Part shown: one piece after another, positions 39,386 to 48,729 of the stretch
Layout of the letters: each line of letters starts with the position of its first letter
How positions within the stretch are numbered: position 1 is the first letter of the stretch
Source: Planctomycetota bacterium
GTDB lineage: Bacteria; Planctomycetota; Planctomycetia; JALXBF01
Direction: 5' to 3'
DNA length: 64,000 bases
Assembly: GCA_026991575.1 (NCBI GenBank)
Contig: JALXBF010000105.1
Coordinates: 79,233-143,232 of the forward strand
The notes under the pieces: generated by a model
What the model saw: the letters and a program-made list of their open reading frames with translations, nothing else
Databases searched by the model: none
What the model was told of the DNA's origin: nothing
Made by a program: the position numbers and the translations under genes

Positions 39386-40231
39386 TCAGTTGCTCGAGCC
39401 GGCCACCGTCGGTTTGTCGTATCGGTGTGCTTCCTTGCCCAGGATGGCCTCGACTTCGTGTTCGAAGCCGCCCGTCTCGATCGGGCAATGCATGCCGCAT
39501 TCCTTCGGCGCGTTGGTTTCCCACCACCAGCGGCCTGCGCGCGGATCCTCATCGGGACGGACCGGTCGGCAGCAGGGGGCGCAGCCAATGCTCTTGTAGC
39601 CCTTGTCGTACAGCTCGTTGTACGGCACGTCAAACTCGCGGATGTACTGCCAAACGTCCTCGGCAGTCCAGTCCGCCAGCGGGTTCAACTTCACAATGCC
39701 GCCATGATCGTGGTCGATTTCCACCTTGCGGATGTTGGCCCGAGTCGCCCACTGATCGCGACGCAGGCCGGTGATCCAGGCGTCCAGCCCTTTGAGAGCC
39801 CGCGTCAGCGGCAGCACCTTGCGAATGTGACAACACAGTAGCCGCAACGGCACACTCTTGCGGAACAGATTCACGCCGTGCCGCCGCACCATCGCCTCCA
39901 CCTGCGCCGCCTCCGGAAAGAGCACTTCGATCTTGATCCCGTAGCGCTCGCGCACGCGATCCATCAACTCGTACGTTTCCTGCGGCAGCCGGCCCGTATC
40001 GACTGTGATCACCCGCACGTCCGGGTTGATGTGGTAGGCCATGTCAATCAGCACCATACTGTCGGCCTGGAAACTGGTCACGATCGCCAGCCGCGGATGG
40101 AACCGCTCAAAAGCCCACTCCAGCAGGTCCTCCGGCTCGCGATCGTCGAAGTACGTGGCCAGTTCGCCGGCCTCGTAATCGTCCATCACGAACCGCTGCT
40201 CTTCGGATTCCTGATGCCGAGCAACTGCCAT
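39386..40231 (-). CDS. cysH: Phosphoadenylyl/adenylyl-sulfate reductase (APS reductase type)
   Basis: Reduces APS or PAPS to sulfite in assimilatory sulfate reduction; 281 residues. The [4Fe-4S] Cys pairs that mark APS reductases are present as LLCCHIRKVLPL and GCAPCCRPV, and the catalytic Cys is in the C-terminal KECGMHC motif (usual form ECGxH/xGLH). Substrate-binding SFQADSMVL and the GLRRDQWATRANIRK segment fit. The ATG at 40229-40231 is chosen because GGAGG lies ten bases ahead and earlier codons give unrelated sequence. It follows sir by 49 bases and is transcribed with it; a terminator follows. Confidence 0.94.
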   Translation of the reverse strand: MAVARHQESEEQRFVMDDYEAGELATYFDDREPEDLLEWAFERFHPRLAIVTSFQADSMVLIDMAYHINPDVRVITVDTGRLPQETYELMDRVRERYGIKIEVLFPEAAQVEAMVRRHGVNLFRKSVPLRLLCCHIRKVLPLTRALKGLDAWITGLRRDQWATRANIRKVEIDHDHGGIVKLNPLADWTAEDVWQYIREFDVPYNELYDKGYKSIGCAPCCRPVRPDEDPRAGRWWWETNAPKECGMHCPIETGGFEHEVEAILGKEAHRYDKPTVAGSSN

Positions 40232-40280
40232 CGTGCCAAGTCCTCCGTCGGCTCTGGTCGCGTGAACAGCGCGTCGGGAT

Positions 40281-41948
40281 TCAAGCAGCAGGCTGACTGA
40301 TGGGCTGCTCGCCACGGGCCAGCGCATCAAGCGTCTCATCGTCCAGGCGGCGGAAGAACTCCTGGGGCGTCTCGCCCTCGCGCCGCTGCGTCAGATAAGC
40401 CCGCACGAGCCGCTCCACACAGTACTTCACCTCATCGAACCGCACCCGGCGGACGACCGCTTTGGCAATCCCTTTCTGAGGGCCAAGCCCGCCGCGAAGC
40501 AAGATGTCATAAGCCGGGACCTTGCCCTCCGGCGTACTCAGCGTCGTCCCCTGAATCCCAATGTCACCAACCCAGTGCTGACCGCACGCATGCGGGCAGC
40601 CATCCAGATAGATCCGCAAGTCGGCTGCCGCCTCGCCAAAGGTCGCCTCCAGGTGCTCGACGATCTCGATCAGCTTCTGCTTGGTCTGCCCCACAGCGAA
40701 GTTGCAGTAGGGATCGCCCGTGCAGCCGATGCTGTGGCCGCGCAGCGGGTTGACGTCCAGCCGCAGTCCCACCTCATCAGCCATCCGACCAACTACCTCG
40801 TCCGCCCGCTCCGCGGGTACGTTGACCAGGATCAGATTCTGCTCACGGGTCAACCGGATCTCGGCGGCCACCGTCTCAGCGATCTCAGCCACCCGCACCA
40901 TCTGCTCACCGCTCAACACACCAGGGAAGACCGGAAAACCGATGTACCGCCGACCATCCTTTTGAACATGAACGCCCATGTGATCGGTCCGGCCGCGCGG
41001 CACTGGGTCTGCGGCCAGGTCCGCCAGTCGCCGGCCGAGCCGCTCTTCGAGCATCTGGCGAATCTTCTCAGGTCCATAGTCGTCGACCATGAACTTGAAG
41101 CGAGCCTTGGCGCGGGACATCCGGTAGCGGAGATCATCACGCCACAGTTGCATCAACGTCTCAGCGACCTCCAACGCCTCATCGCAGGTCACGAACACAC
41201 CCAGCGACCGCGCAATGCGGGGCACAGTCGACAGCCCCCCGCCAACCCAGACCGCAAAGCCGTGCTGGCCATCCTGCACGGTGCCCACCAGGGCAATGTC
41301 ATGGATCTCCGGGGCATTGCAGTGGTAGGCACAAGCGGAGATGGTCCATTTGTGCTTGCGCGGCAGGTCGCCGTAGTCAGGATTGCCCGAGTAGCGGCGG
41401 TGAGCCTCCTGCACCAGCGGGCGCACGTCAAAGAGTTCGTCCGCATCAACGCCTGCCACCGGGCAGCTGGTGATGTTCCGGAGTACATCGCCGCAGCCCC
41501 CCTTAGTGGTCAGCCCCGCCGCCGCAAGCGTCTGGAAGATCTCCGGCAAGGCCTCCAGACGAATCCAATGCAACTGGATATCCTGTCGCGTGGTCAGTTC
41601 GCCGCGGTTTTGGCCATAGCGTTGGGCTAGCTCGCCAATGGTGCGGAGTTTGGCCGGCGTGAGGATGCCACCGGGGATCTTGATCCGCATCATGAAGTAG
41701 CCGACCTTCGGCTTGTCGTGATACAGGCCGTGCCATTGCAGCCGAAGGACGTCCTCTTCGGGAATCTCCTCATAAGGCGTCGTGCTGATGCGGTCCAGGT
41801 CATCGATGATGGTCAGCGGAGCGCGCTGCTTCTTGATCCGTTCCACGTAGTTGCGGCGCAGCACCTCCTCAAGCGTCACCGGGCGGGTGGCCCGCTGCCG
41901 ACGCCGCCGTTTCCGCAACGCTCTGGCACGCTCCGCTGCATCCGACAC
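40281..41948 (-). CDS. sir: Ferredoxin-dependent sulfite (or nitrite) reductase
   Basis: Siroheme and [4Fe-4S] hemoprotein, about 555 residues. Cluster ligands are the CTGDPYC and CPHACGQHW segments (CxxxxxC and CxxxC). The fold has the doubled sulfite/nitrite reductase ferredoxin-like domains, with RHKWTISACAYHCNAPEIHD as siroheme contact region. Next to cysH, sulfite reduction is the likely role. The start is set at the GTG at 41946-41948 because GGAGAGG lies six bases ahead; the earlier TTG at 42002 lacks a site. A promoter lies about 100 bases upstream. Confidence 0.92.
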   Translation of the reverse strand: MSDAAERARALRKRRRRQRATRPVTLEEVLRRNYVERIKKQRAPLTIIDDLDRISTTPYEEIPEEDVLRLQWHGLYHDKPKVGYFMMRIKIPGGILTPAKLRTIGELAQRYGQNRGELTTRQDIQLHWIRLEALPEIFQTLAAAGLTTKGGCGDVLRNITSCPVAGVDADELFDVRPLVQEAHRRYSGNPDYGDLPRKHKWTISACAYHCNAPEIHDIALVGTVQDGQHGFAVWVGGGLSTVPRIARSLGVFVTCDEALEVAETLMQLWRDDLRYRMSRAKARFKFMVDDYGPEKIRQMLEERLGRRLADLAADPVPRGRTDHMGVHVQKDGRRYIGFPVFPGVLSGEQMVRVAEIAETVAAEIRLTREQNLILVNVPAERADEVVGRMADEVGLRLDVNPLRGHSIGCTGDPYCNFAVGQTKQKLIEIVEHLEATFGEAAADLRIYLDGCPHACGQHWVGDIGIQGTTLSTPEGKVPAYDILLRGGLGPQKGIAKAVVRRVRFDEVKYCVERLVRAYLTQRREGETPQEFFRRLDDETLDALARGEQPISQPAA

Positions 41949-42047
41949 GACCGACCTCTCCGTTTGCGTTGCTGCCTTGCTCCCGATCACCCCACGACTC
42001 AAGACCGCTACGGCATCTATCGGCCATCGTGAGCAAGGTCATTAACT

Positions 42048-42075
42048 ATGTTAGGAAACCCAAAAGAGAAGTCAA
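42048..42075 (-). promoter_or_regulatory. Housekeeping-type promoter of sir-cysH
   Basis: On the minus strand TTGACT (42070-42075) is followed after 16 bases by TAACAT (42048-42053). The surrounding 100 bases are clearly AT-rich for this genome. It implies a leader of about 95-100 bases before the sir GTG. Confidence 0.55.
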
Positions 42076-42153
42076 GCAACCAATTTGATGACATTTAACG
42101 ATACAGCGGACGTGCCATGCGGCTCCTGCAGGTCGTACGGATGTTGCCGGGAG

Positions 42154-44493
42154 CTACGGCTCGTCACCGACCGAGCGCATGCGGAACGGCTCGCTCAGCA
42201 CGATCCCCTCAATGACCGCCGAGAACCGATAGTCCCGCTCGGCAACGTACTGCACGATCTCGTCCACGGCACACTGGTCCTGAGGCGTCAGTCCGCGGCC
42301 GATCGCGTAGGTCAGCAGCTTCTTGACAAGCGTTTCGACAAACTGTTCTTTCCGATCCAGCAGCACCCGCTTCAGGTCAGCCGGACCAGCAACGGAGACG
42401 CCTCCAGGAAGCGTCCCGCTGGGGTCGATCGGCAGTCCGTTGTCCTCTTCCCGCCACTTGCCGATCGGATCGAAGTTCTCTAGCACGAAGCCCAGCGTGT
42501 CCATTTCCTCGTGGCACACCGCACACGCCGGGTTCTCGCGGTGCTTCTGCAGTCGCTCCTTGAGCGTCTTACCCTTGACCGGCTCCTCGCCCAGCGGTGG
42601 TGCGCCCGGTGGCGGCGGCGGTGGCGGGGAGCCAAGGATTGTCTCCAGAATCCACTTGCCTCGTTTCACCGGGCTGGTACGGGTCGGGTTCGACGTGACC
42701 GTGAGCACGCTGGCTTGCGTGATGACCCCACCACGGTTCGGATCGTTCAGCTTCACGCGTCGGAATTGCTCCCCGTGTACGCCGTCGATGCCGTACAGCT
42801 TCGCCAGCGGTTCGTTCACCCAGGTGTAATCGGCGTCCAGAAATTCCAGCACGCTGCGGTCTTCGCGAAGAATCGTCTCGAAGAACAGCCGCGTCTCCTG
42901 CCACATAGCCTGCCGCAGCGCGTCGTTGAACTCCGGAAACTGCTGTGGGTCTGGATTCACCTGGGCCAGGTTCCGCAGTTGCAGCCACTGATCGCCGAAA
43001 TTCTGAACCAACTGACTGGCTCGCGGGTCGCGGAGCATGCGGCGCACCTGTTCGAGGAGCACTTCCGGCTTAGTCAACTCCCCGCGCTTGGCCAGCTCGA
43101 ACAACTGTTCGTCCGGCATCGTGCTCCAGAGGAAATAGCTCAGCCGCGTCGCGAGCTCATAGCCGTTCAGCGGCCGCACGTCGCCCTGGCGCTCATCGCC
43201 CGGAGCGGCTCGGTCAAGCTCGATGCGGTACAGGAAGTGTGGCGAGACCAATACTGCGCTCATCGCCACCTGAATGCCCACTTCAAACGGCTGGCCGTCG
43301 GCCAGTGCCTGGTCCACCAGCCGCAGCAGCCTCCGGAGTTCGTCATGCGTTACCGGCCGCCGAAACGCTCGGCTGGCGAAGCGTCGCAGGATCTGACGCG
43401 CGCACTCCAGATCGTGCGGCTCCTCACCCTCGTGGCCCCGGCAGGCAAGCAGCCGGCGGTACGCACCAGGCAGCTTCCCCAATCCGGCCGGACGTCGCGG
43501 CCCTACAAGCGAAATCGATCCAACGATCAGGTTGCGATCCCGTTCTCCGGGGTCCGGCGCGGTGGGGGCATAGTAATCGTTGAGGAACCGAACAGCGACC
43601 GAATGACGCCCGGGCGACAACCTGATTCTCACACGGAATCGCTCCAGCGGCTCCCCCTCGCCCTGGACCGCCACCGTCCGGAGCGGCTTGCCGTCCAGCT
43701 GCAATTTGGCTTTCGCCTTCTCGGCACCCGCCTGGTCGGCCGTCAGCTCAAACACCAGGTCGTACCAGCCGGCCGTCTTGACGGTGAACTCCGTCTGCAC
43801 CGCTCCGCTGCTGGTCAGGATTCGCCCCAACCGGTGGCGGCCACCGCCGCGAAGCCGACCGCCGGAGTGGACGATCACAGGTGGCGGCTGAGGTGCAGGG
43901 ATTGCCCGCTCGACTGCGATTAGGGCGCAGTCCAGATACTTTTCCAGCAGCAGCGGGGAAACGGACAACACGTCGGCGATGTTGTCGAAACCATAGCCGA
44001 CCTCGTCGGCGGGCAGCCGGTCGGTGAAGTCCACGTCGATATACAGTAGGTCACGGATGGTGTTGTTGTATTCGACCCGGTTGAGCCGCCGGACCGTGAC
44101 TCGTCCAGGCCGCGGTTCGCCACACTCGACGCCAAAAACATACCGCTCAATCCATTCCAGGATGACCCGTGCCTCTTCACGCGTCGGTTGCGGAGACTTC
44201 GCCGGCGGCATCCGCTGGGCTTCGACCATGTCATAGACCAGCTCCCATGTATCCACGTCCCGGATCGCATCGGCCGCGGACCGGTAACGGCTCAGGTCGA
44301 TATCCGCCTTCGCCTCTGGCCCTTCGTGGCATTCATTGCAGTACTTCTGCATCAGCGGCCGCACTTGTCGCACGAACGCGCCTGCGTCCGGGTCGCCTTT
44401 GGCCTGCCCGCTCACCTGCGCAACGGCCGACCCCGACAGCGGAACAAGCAGGCAGCAGACGGTCACAAGCACGGCAAAGGGCTGCTTGGCCAT
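42154..44493 (-). CDS. Planctomycete DUF1587/1592/1588/1585 protein with cytochrome c-type heme domain
   Basis: 779 residues with a signal peptide (about 1-25, cut near SAVAQ). A heme motif CNECH near residue 52 marks a planctomycete cytochrome c domain. Then come the DUF1587, DUF1592, DUF1588 and DUF1585 modules (PGRVTVRRLNRVEYNNTIRDLL, ELATRLSYFLWSTMPDEQL, PACAVCHEEMDTLGF with a second CxxCH, and KLLTYAIGRGL). These proteins are abundant in Planctomycetota and usually paired with a DUF1552 gene; that pair is not present here. The function is unknown, perhaps extracellular redox or glycan-related. GGAG lies seven bases before the ATG. Confidence 0.93.
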   Translation of the reverse strand: MAKQPFAVLVTVCCLLVPLSGSAVAQVSGQAKGDPDAGAFVRQVRPLMQKYCNECHEGPEAKADIDLSRYRSAADAIRDVDTWELVYDMVEAQRMPPAKSPQPTREEARVILEWIERYVFGVECGEPRPGRVTVRRLNRVEYNNTIRDLLYIDVDFTDRLPADEVGYGFDNIADVLSVSPLLLEKYLDCALIAVERAIPAPQPPPVIVHSGGRLRGGGRHRLGRILTSSGAVQTEFTVKTAGWYDLVFELTADQAGAEKAKAKLQLDGKPLRTVAVQGEGEPLERFRVRIRLSPGRHSVAVRFLNDYYAPTAPDPGERDRNLIVGSISLVGPRRPAGLGKLPGAYRRLLACRGHEGEEPHDLECARQILRRFASRAFRRPVTHDELRRLLRLVDQALADGQPFEVGIQVAMSAVLVSPHFLYRIELDRAAPGDERQGDVRPLNGYELATRLSYFLWSTMPDEQLFELAKRGELTKPEVLLEQVRRMLRDPRASQLVQNFGDQWLQLRNLAQVNPDPQQFPEFNDALRQAMWQETRLFFETILREDRSVLEFLDADYTWVNEPLAKLYGIDGVHGEQFRRVKLNDPNRGGVITQASVLTVTSNPTRTSPVKRGKWILETILGSPPPPPPPGAPPLGEEPVKGKTLKERLQKHRENPACAVCHEEMDTLGFVLENFDPIGKWREEDNGLPIDPSGTLPGGVSVAGPADLKRVLLDRKEQFVETLVKKLLTYAIGRGLTPQDQCAVDEIVQYVAERDYRFSAVIEGIVLSEPFRMRSVGDEP

Positions 44494-45319
44494 CGTGATG
44501 CTCCGGATACAGGCAATCGGGGATGGTCTTGCGGCGGGCGGATCAAGAACGGATTAGGGTCCTTGACGGATCAAGGCTTGCTTACGTCTACATCATGCTA
44601 AGCGATCGCAACACCGCGAGCAACCCAAACGGGAATGCGGCACCTACGAGCCACTAACCGCCGGCAGTAGCACGCACGTTCCCCCCAGACGGTCACCCCC
44701 TCAACCTGATTACGGCCATCGACCATGACGGCGGCGTCTTGTGAATATCACATGTGTGCAGAGACAGGCAGTCACCCGGCTACTTTATCCGCGACGATCG
44801 CTGCCAGAGCAGGGTTCGGGTCGTAGCGTGGCACGTTCTTCCGACCCCCATGGAGCACCGCGGGTGGCAGCGGTGGCTGCGCGACCACTGTCGCCACATG
44901 CTGACCCGTTACGGTCGCTGCGGGCGTTTCTGCACCGGAGCGGCGGTCGAACCCGCTTACAGCTCGGCGGCGCGTACGGTCTGATCAGCAGTCCCCGGCG
45001 TGACAGCAACCGCAGCACTACAACGAGCCGAACGTCTGCCCCCGACCTCCTGTGATCGGCCCTCGGCCTGGCTTCCGAACGTAGCACGGGTTCCAACTGA
45101 GCCTGCGTGTAGGCGGGCGGGGTGGCGGGCGGGCCAGGCGAGCAGCCGGCAGGTGTGCTTCCCGGCGAATCAGGTGGGGTGATGCGCGCCCTGCGCGCGC
45201 AGCCTCGGTAGACGGCTAGTCCGGTGGTTTGGGTTTCGCCACGGAAGGTCGATTCAGAGCGTTCGCGTAGCCATGCTGGTCTTGCCCACCCCGGCCCCAG
45301 ACGTCGTGTTGGCGACGGG
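44494..45319. other. Intergenic region of about 830 bases
   Basis: No protein gene is supported: open frames on both strands are Arg/Ser/Pro-rich shadows. Near the DUF1592 start is a small inverted repeat, CCTTGACGGATCAAGG (44561-44576). I see no terminator or RNA gene. Confidence 0.45.
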
Positions 45320-46405
45320 CTATGCAGCGCTGGGATCGTTCGATTCTAGGAGTCCCAGGTCGCGGAGCTTGCGGTAGAGCGTGTTGCGGTTGATCCCGAG
45401 CCGCTCGGCCGCTTTGGTCTGTGTCCCGCCGCATTCGCGCATCACCTGCCGGATCAACTCGCGCTCCACCACCTCGATCGCCCGCTCGTACAGATCGCCG
45501 GCCAACGGGCCTGCCGTCTCGATCACCAACGACGCCAGGTCGCGGGCCAGCTGCGTGAGCTCCTGTTCGTGGGCCGGCCGGCGTCCGATGCGGAACGCCT
45601 GTTCGCCCCGCACCCTGGCCGGCAGGTCTTCCGGCGTGATCTCCTTGCCTTGCGCCAGCACGACGGCCCGGGCGATGGCATTCTGCAATTCGCGGACGTT
45701 GCCCGGCCAGTCGTACGCGAGCAAGACCTCCATTGTCGCGCGCCCGATTCTGAGCGGGGGCCGGTCGTAGTCGGCGCAGAATTGACGCACGAAGTAGCGT
45801 GCCAGCAGTGGGATATCCTCACGGCGTTCTCGGAGCGGGGGCAGATCGATCTGGACGACATTCAGTCGGTAGTAAAGGTCTTCACGAAACCGACCTTCGC
45901 GAATGAGCTGTTCCAGGTCGTGGTTCGTTGCGGCTACAACGCGCACGTCGACACGGATCGTCTGCGTGTCGCCCACCCGCTCAAATTCCCCCTCCTGCAA
46001 CACCCTCAACAGCTTTACCTGAAGCTGCAGGCTGGTGCTGCTGATCTCGTCCAGGAAGATCGATCCGGTATGGGCGGCTTCGAACCGGCCGGTCCGGTTG
46101 GCAATGGCTCCGGTGAACGCGCCTTTGACGTGTCCGAACAATTCGCTCTCCAGCAGCCCCTCGCTGAGCGCACCACAGTTGACGCGGATGAACGGGCCGG
46201 TCCGTCGCGGGCTCAGCGTGTGAATGGCCCGTGCCACAAGCTCTTTGCCCGTCCCGGTCTCACCCACCAGCAGCACGCTAGCGGAGCTGCGCGCGACGCA
46301 GCGGGTGATCTCAGCCACCTGCCGCATGGACCGACTGCGCGCAATGACACCTGGCAAAACCTCGTCGGTCTGCTCAACCTCGTCGAACCAATCAGCACTG
46401 GCCAT
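45320..46405 (-). CDS. Sigma54-dependent transcriptional activator without receiver domain
   Basis: 361 residues. AAA+ domain of the NtrC class with Walker [18 protein letters not shown], the sigma54-contacting loop GAFTGA, Walker [10 protein letters not shown], and the [16 protein letters not shown] segment. The C-terminus is a Fis-type helix-turn-helix ([21 protein letters not shown]). The N-terminal region is only about 20 residues, so there is no receiver or PAS domain. It works by another signal or at constitutive activity. It is downstream of the HEAT-like gene by 34 bases on the same strand. I found no convincing -24/-12 promoter nearby. Confidence 0.95.
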   Translation of the reverse strand: MASADWFDEVEQTDEVLPGVIARSRSMRQVAEITRCVARSSASVLLVGETGTGKELVARAIHTLSPRRTGPFIRVNCGALSEGLLESELFGHVKGAFTGAIANRTGRFEAAHTGSIFLDEISSTSLQLQVKLLRVLQEGEFERVGDTQTIRVDVRVVAATNHDLEQLIREGRFREDLYYRLNVVQIDLPPLRERREDIPLLARYFVRQFCADYDRPPLRIGRATMEVLLAYDWPGNVRELQNAIARAVVLAQGKEITPEDLPARVRGEQAFRIGRRPAHEQELTQLARDLASLVIETAGPLAGDLYERAIEVVERELIRQVMRECGGTQTKAAERLGINRNTLYRKLRDLGLLESNDPSAA

Positions 46406-46439
46406 GAAACCAAACCACCCCCGCCTCCCTCAGCTCCTC

Positions 46440-48719
46440 TCACTCAGCCTGCTGCTCGGCAGCGCGTGCCGCCGCCGTTGCGTTCTGAGCCGGAGCGTGG
46501 TAGCGAGGCACGGTAAACCGGAGAAGCACCTCCCGCTGGAATGACGGCTCACCGCCCAACGCGGCAGCCAACAACACTAGCTCGCGATAAAGCGGGGCGC
46601 CCAGCTCCTGGCGGCCACGCAACAGTTGCGTGAGTCGGTCCGTTGGCGCCGGCTCGACCAGCAGCCCGTGTCGGCGGATCGAGAACCGGGCCGCTCGGGC
46701 AGCTGCCGTGCGCAACGCGTCGCTGGCCGAACTGTCCACCACCAGTTCCAACAGCGCCGCCTGAGCCCCCGGGTCATCCAGGTAGCTAACTGCCTCCACC
46801 GCACGCAGCCCCACGACCGGGTCCCGCAGTGCCGCGATGAGTATGTCCTGCGCCCCGGAAGCGCTTAATGCGGGGATTTCGCCCCGAGCGATCGTCACGA
46901 GCCAGTCCGCCGCTCGCGTGGCAAGCTCCTGCATGGCCTGATCATCGAGTGGCCGCCGCACGCGGGCCAGTTCCTCCTGCAGCTGCTTAAACTGATCGAC
47001 ATCCTCAGGAAAGGCGGCCACCACGGTGCCCGGGTAGTCGTTCGTCAGGAAACGCCAGCGCGTCAGCTGATCGGCCGGGAGCAACACGACGACTGGAGCC
47101 ACGGACAAGATCGGGTCAAGGCGCAGGCGGGCCACCACATCGTTAAGCAGGCCGGGGAACGGGGGCATCAGCAAGATCGCCGGGGTTCGGACGGACACCG
47201 CTGCCCGTCCCAGTTCGCCCACGCTTGAAACAAGCGTCGCTTCCTGTCCCATCTCGCGAAGCAACCCTGCCAGCTGCTCGGCCCGTTCCCGATGCGGGCT
47301 GACGACGAACCAACGGGCTTGATGTCCGGCACCGCTGAGGTAGGCAGCCAGGCTTCGCACGATGCCGGACGAGCCGGGGAACGCACGGCTTGGCCGGGCG
47401 CGCAGCGCAAGCTCCAGGGCCGCAAGCCTCAGCCGCGCATCCGGCCAGTACAGCGCCTGCCGAATCACCTCCCGCGTTGCTCTGGTTCGAAACAGGCGAT
47501 CCGGCCGTCCGACCTCAGCCCAGACGGTCAGAATGGTCTCAGCCAGAGCGATGCGGCGCTGTTGCAGAGCCAGCGCTAGCGCCTGGCTAAGAGCGACCTC
47601 ACCGCCAAGCGCCGCAGCACTGACGGGCCCGAGCAGCTCAGGCCGGTTGTCATTGAGCTGAGCTACCGGTTGCTGAGACGGAACCAACTCCAGGGCCGCG
47701 GCAATCACCAGCGCGCGCGCACGTGCAGACGATGGCCACAGCTCATACGCGCGCCGCGCAAATTGCACCGTTAAGTACAGGTCGGCGTACTCGGGCGAAA
47801 CGCGCCTCGCTTGCAGGCCCTCCGTCTCCGACCATCGCCACAGCCGAACCATACCGTCGGGTGGTTCAGGCAACCAGTGGTGCTCGTGCTTGAAGTGATG
47901 CTCGGCCAGGGCTGTCAAGTCTTTGTACGCCGCAGGCAGTCCTTTGTAGGATCGCCGCAAGATCGCTTCGATCGCCCGTTTGGCGCCCACGCGGACCGCC
48001 TCGGAAACCGTCTCCGCCTCGGCGTAGTAGCGCAAGACCCGGGCCGTATACGCGTTGCCGATATGGCCGAGCACGTAGAGTACGTCGGTGACGAGGTCTA
48101 TCCTTCTGCTGTCGAGCACGGCAAGCAGTGGGGGGATGGCTGTGTCGGACAGGCCCGTCATCGCTTGTACGACGCGCGCCCGCTCCGGTCCCTGCGGCAG
48201 GCGCGTCAGTTCGGCGATCAACAGGGGCACGGCATCCGCTCCGGCAGCCCGAAGCTGCTCGATGGCGTAGCTGCGGTGCGCCGGGCTGCGGTGCAAGTAG
48301 CCGATCATCTTGCGGATGCGATTCGGGTCGGTGGCATGAGCCCGCACGGCGGTCTCCACGCGGCGGAGCAGCTCTAGTGCGGGCTCGCGGAGCATGGGTG
48401 AGTTCTTCATGCGCGCCAGCACGCCATAATCTTCGCTCTCGCCGATCTTGCGAAGCAGTTCGGCCGGTATCTTGGCGCCGAGCAACTGGGTTAGGAACCC
48501 GCGGGCCTGCTCAAGCTGACCGACCGTGAACATGAACTTGGCCGCGTCCCAGAGTTCTTCTGGTGTCTGCGGGATCTTCAGCAGCTCATACGGACCAGCG
48601 CCCCCCTCATCATCGCCACGGCCTCCTGGCTCCTGGGCTCGGCTGACGTTGACAGCGAAGACCAGGCTAGAAAGGAGTGCTATGAAACAGGCTGTCGCGC
48701 TGTTGTGGCTCACCGGCAT
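46440..48719 (-). CDS. Secreted HEAT-repeat-like protein with degenerate receiver-like segment
   Basis: About 759 residues. The start at 48717-48719 gives a signal peptide (MPVSHNSATACFIALLSSLV, cut after NVSRA). Much of the chain is helical-repeat sequence of the HEAT/PBS type, for example AVRAHATDPNRIRKMIGYL and PVVGLRAVEAVSYLDDPGAQ. Around residues 475-600 lies a stretch with the alternating pattern of a receiver or flavodoxin fold (RWFVVSPHRERAEQLAGLL, PAILLMPPF, VAPVVVLLPAD) but no phosphoacceptor Asp can be seen. I do not recognise the family. lysA ends 10 bases upstream and the sigma54 activator follows. Confidence 0.65.
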   Translation of the reverse strand: MPVSHNSATACFIALLSSLVFAVNVSRAQEPGGRGDDEGGAGPYELLKIPQTPEELWDAAKFMFTVGQLEQARGFLTQLLGAKIPAELLRKIGESEDYGVLARMKNSPMLREPALELLRRVETAVRAHATDPNRIRKMIGYLHRSPAHRSYAIEQLRAAGADAVPLLIAELTRLPQGPERARVVQAMTGLSDTAIPPLLAVLDSRRIDLVTDVLYVLGHIGNAYTARVLRYYAEAETVSEAVRVGAKRAIEAILRRSYKGLPAAYKDLTALAEHHFKHEHHWLPEPPDGMVRLWRWSETEGLQARRVSPEYADLYLTVQFARRAYELWPSSARARALVIAAALELVPSQQPVAQLNDNRPELLGPVSAAALGGEVALSQALALALQQRRIALAETILTVWAEVGRPDRLFRTRATREVIRQALYWPDARLRLAALELALRARPSRAFPGSSGIVRSLAAYLSGAGHQARWFVVSPHRERAEQLAGLLREMGQEATLVSSVGELGRAAVSVRTPAILLMPPFPGLLNDVVARLRLDPILSVAPVVVLLPADQLTRWRFLTNDYPGTVVAAFPEDVDQFKQLQEELARVRRPLDDQAMQELATRAADWLVTIARGEIPALSASGAQDILIAALRDPVVGLRAVEAVSYLDDPGAQAALLELVVDSSASDALRTAAARAARFSIRRHGLLVEPAPTDRLTQLLRGRQELGAPLYRELVLLAAALGGEPSFQREVLLRFTVPRYHAPAQNATAAARAAEQQAE

Positions 48720-48729
48720 GTTCTCCCGA

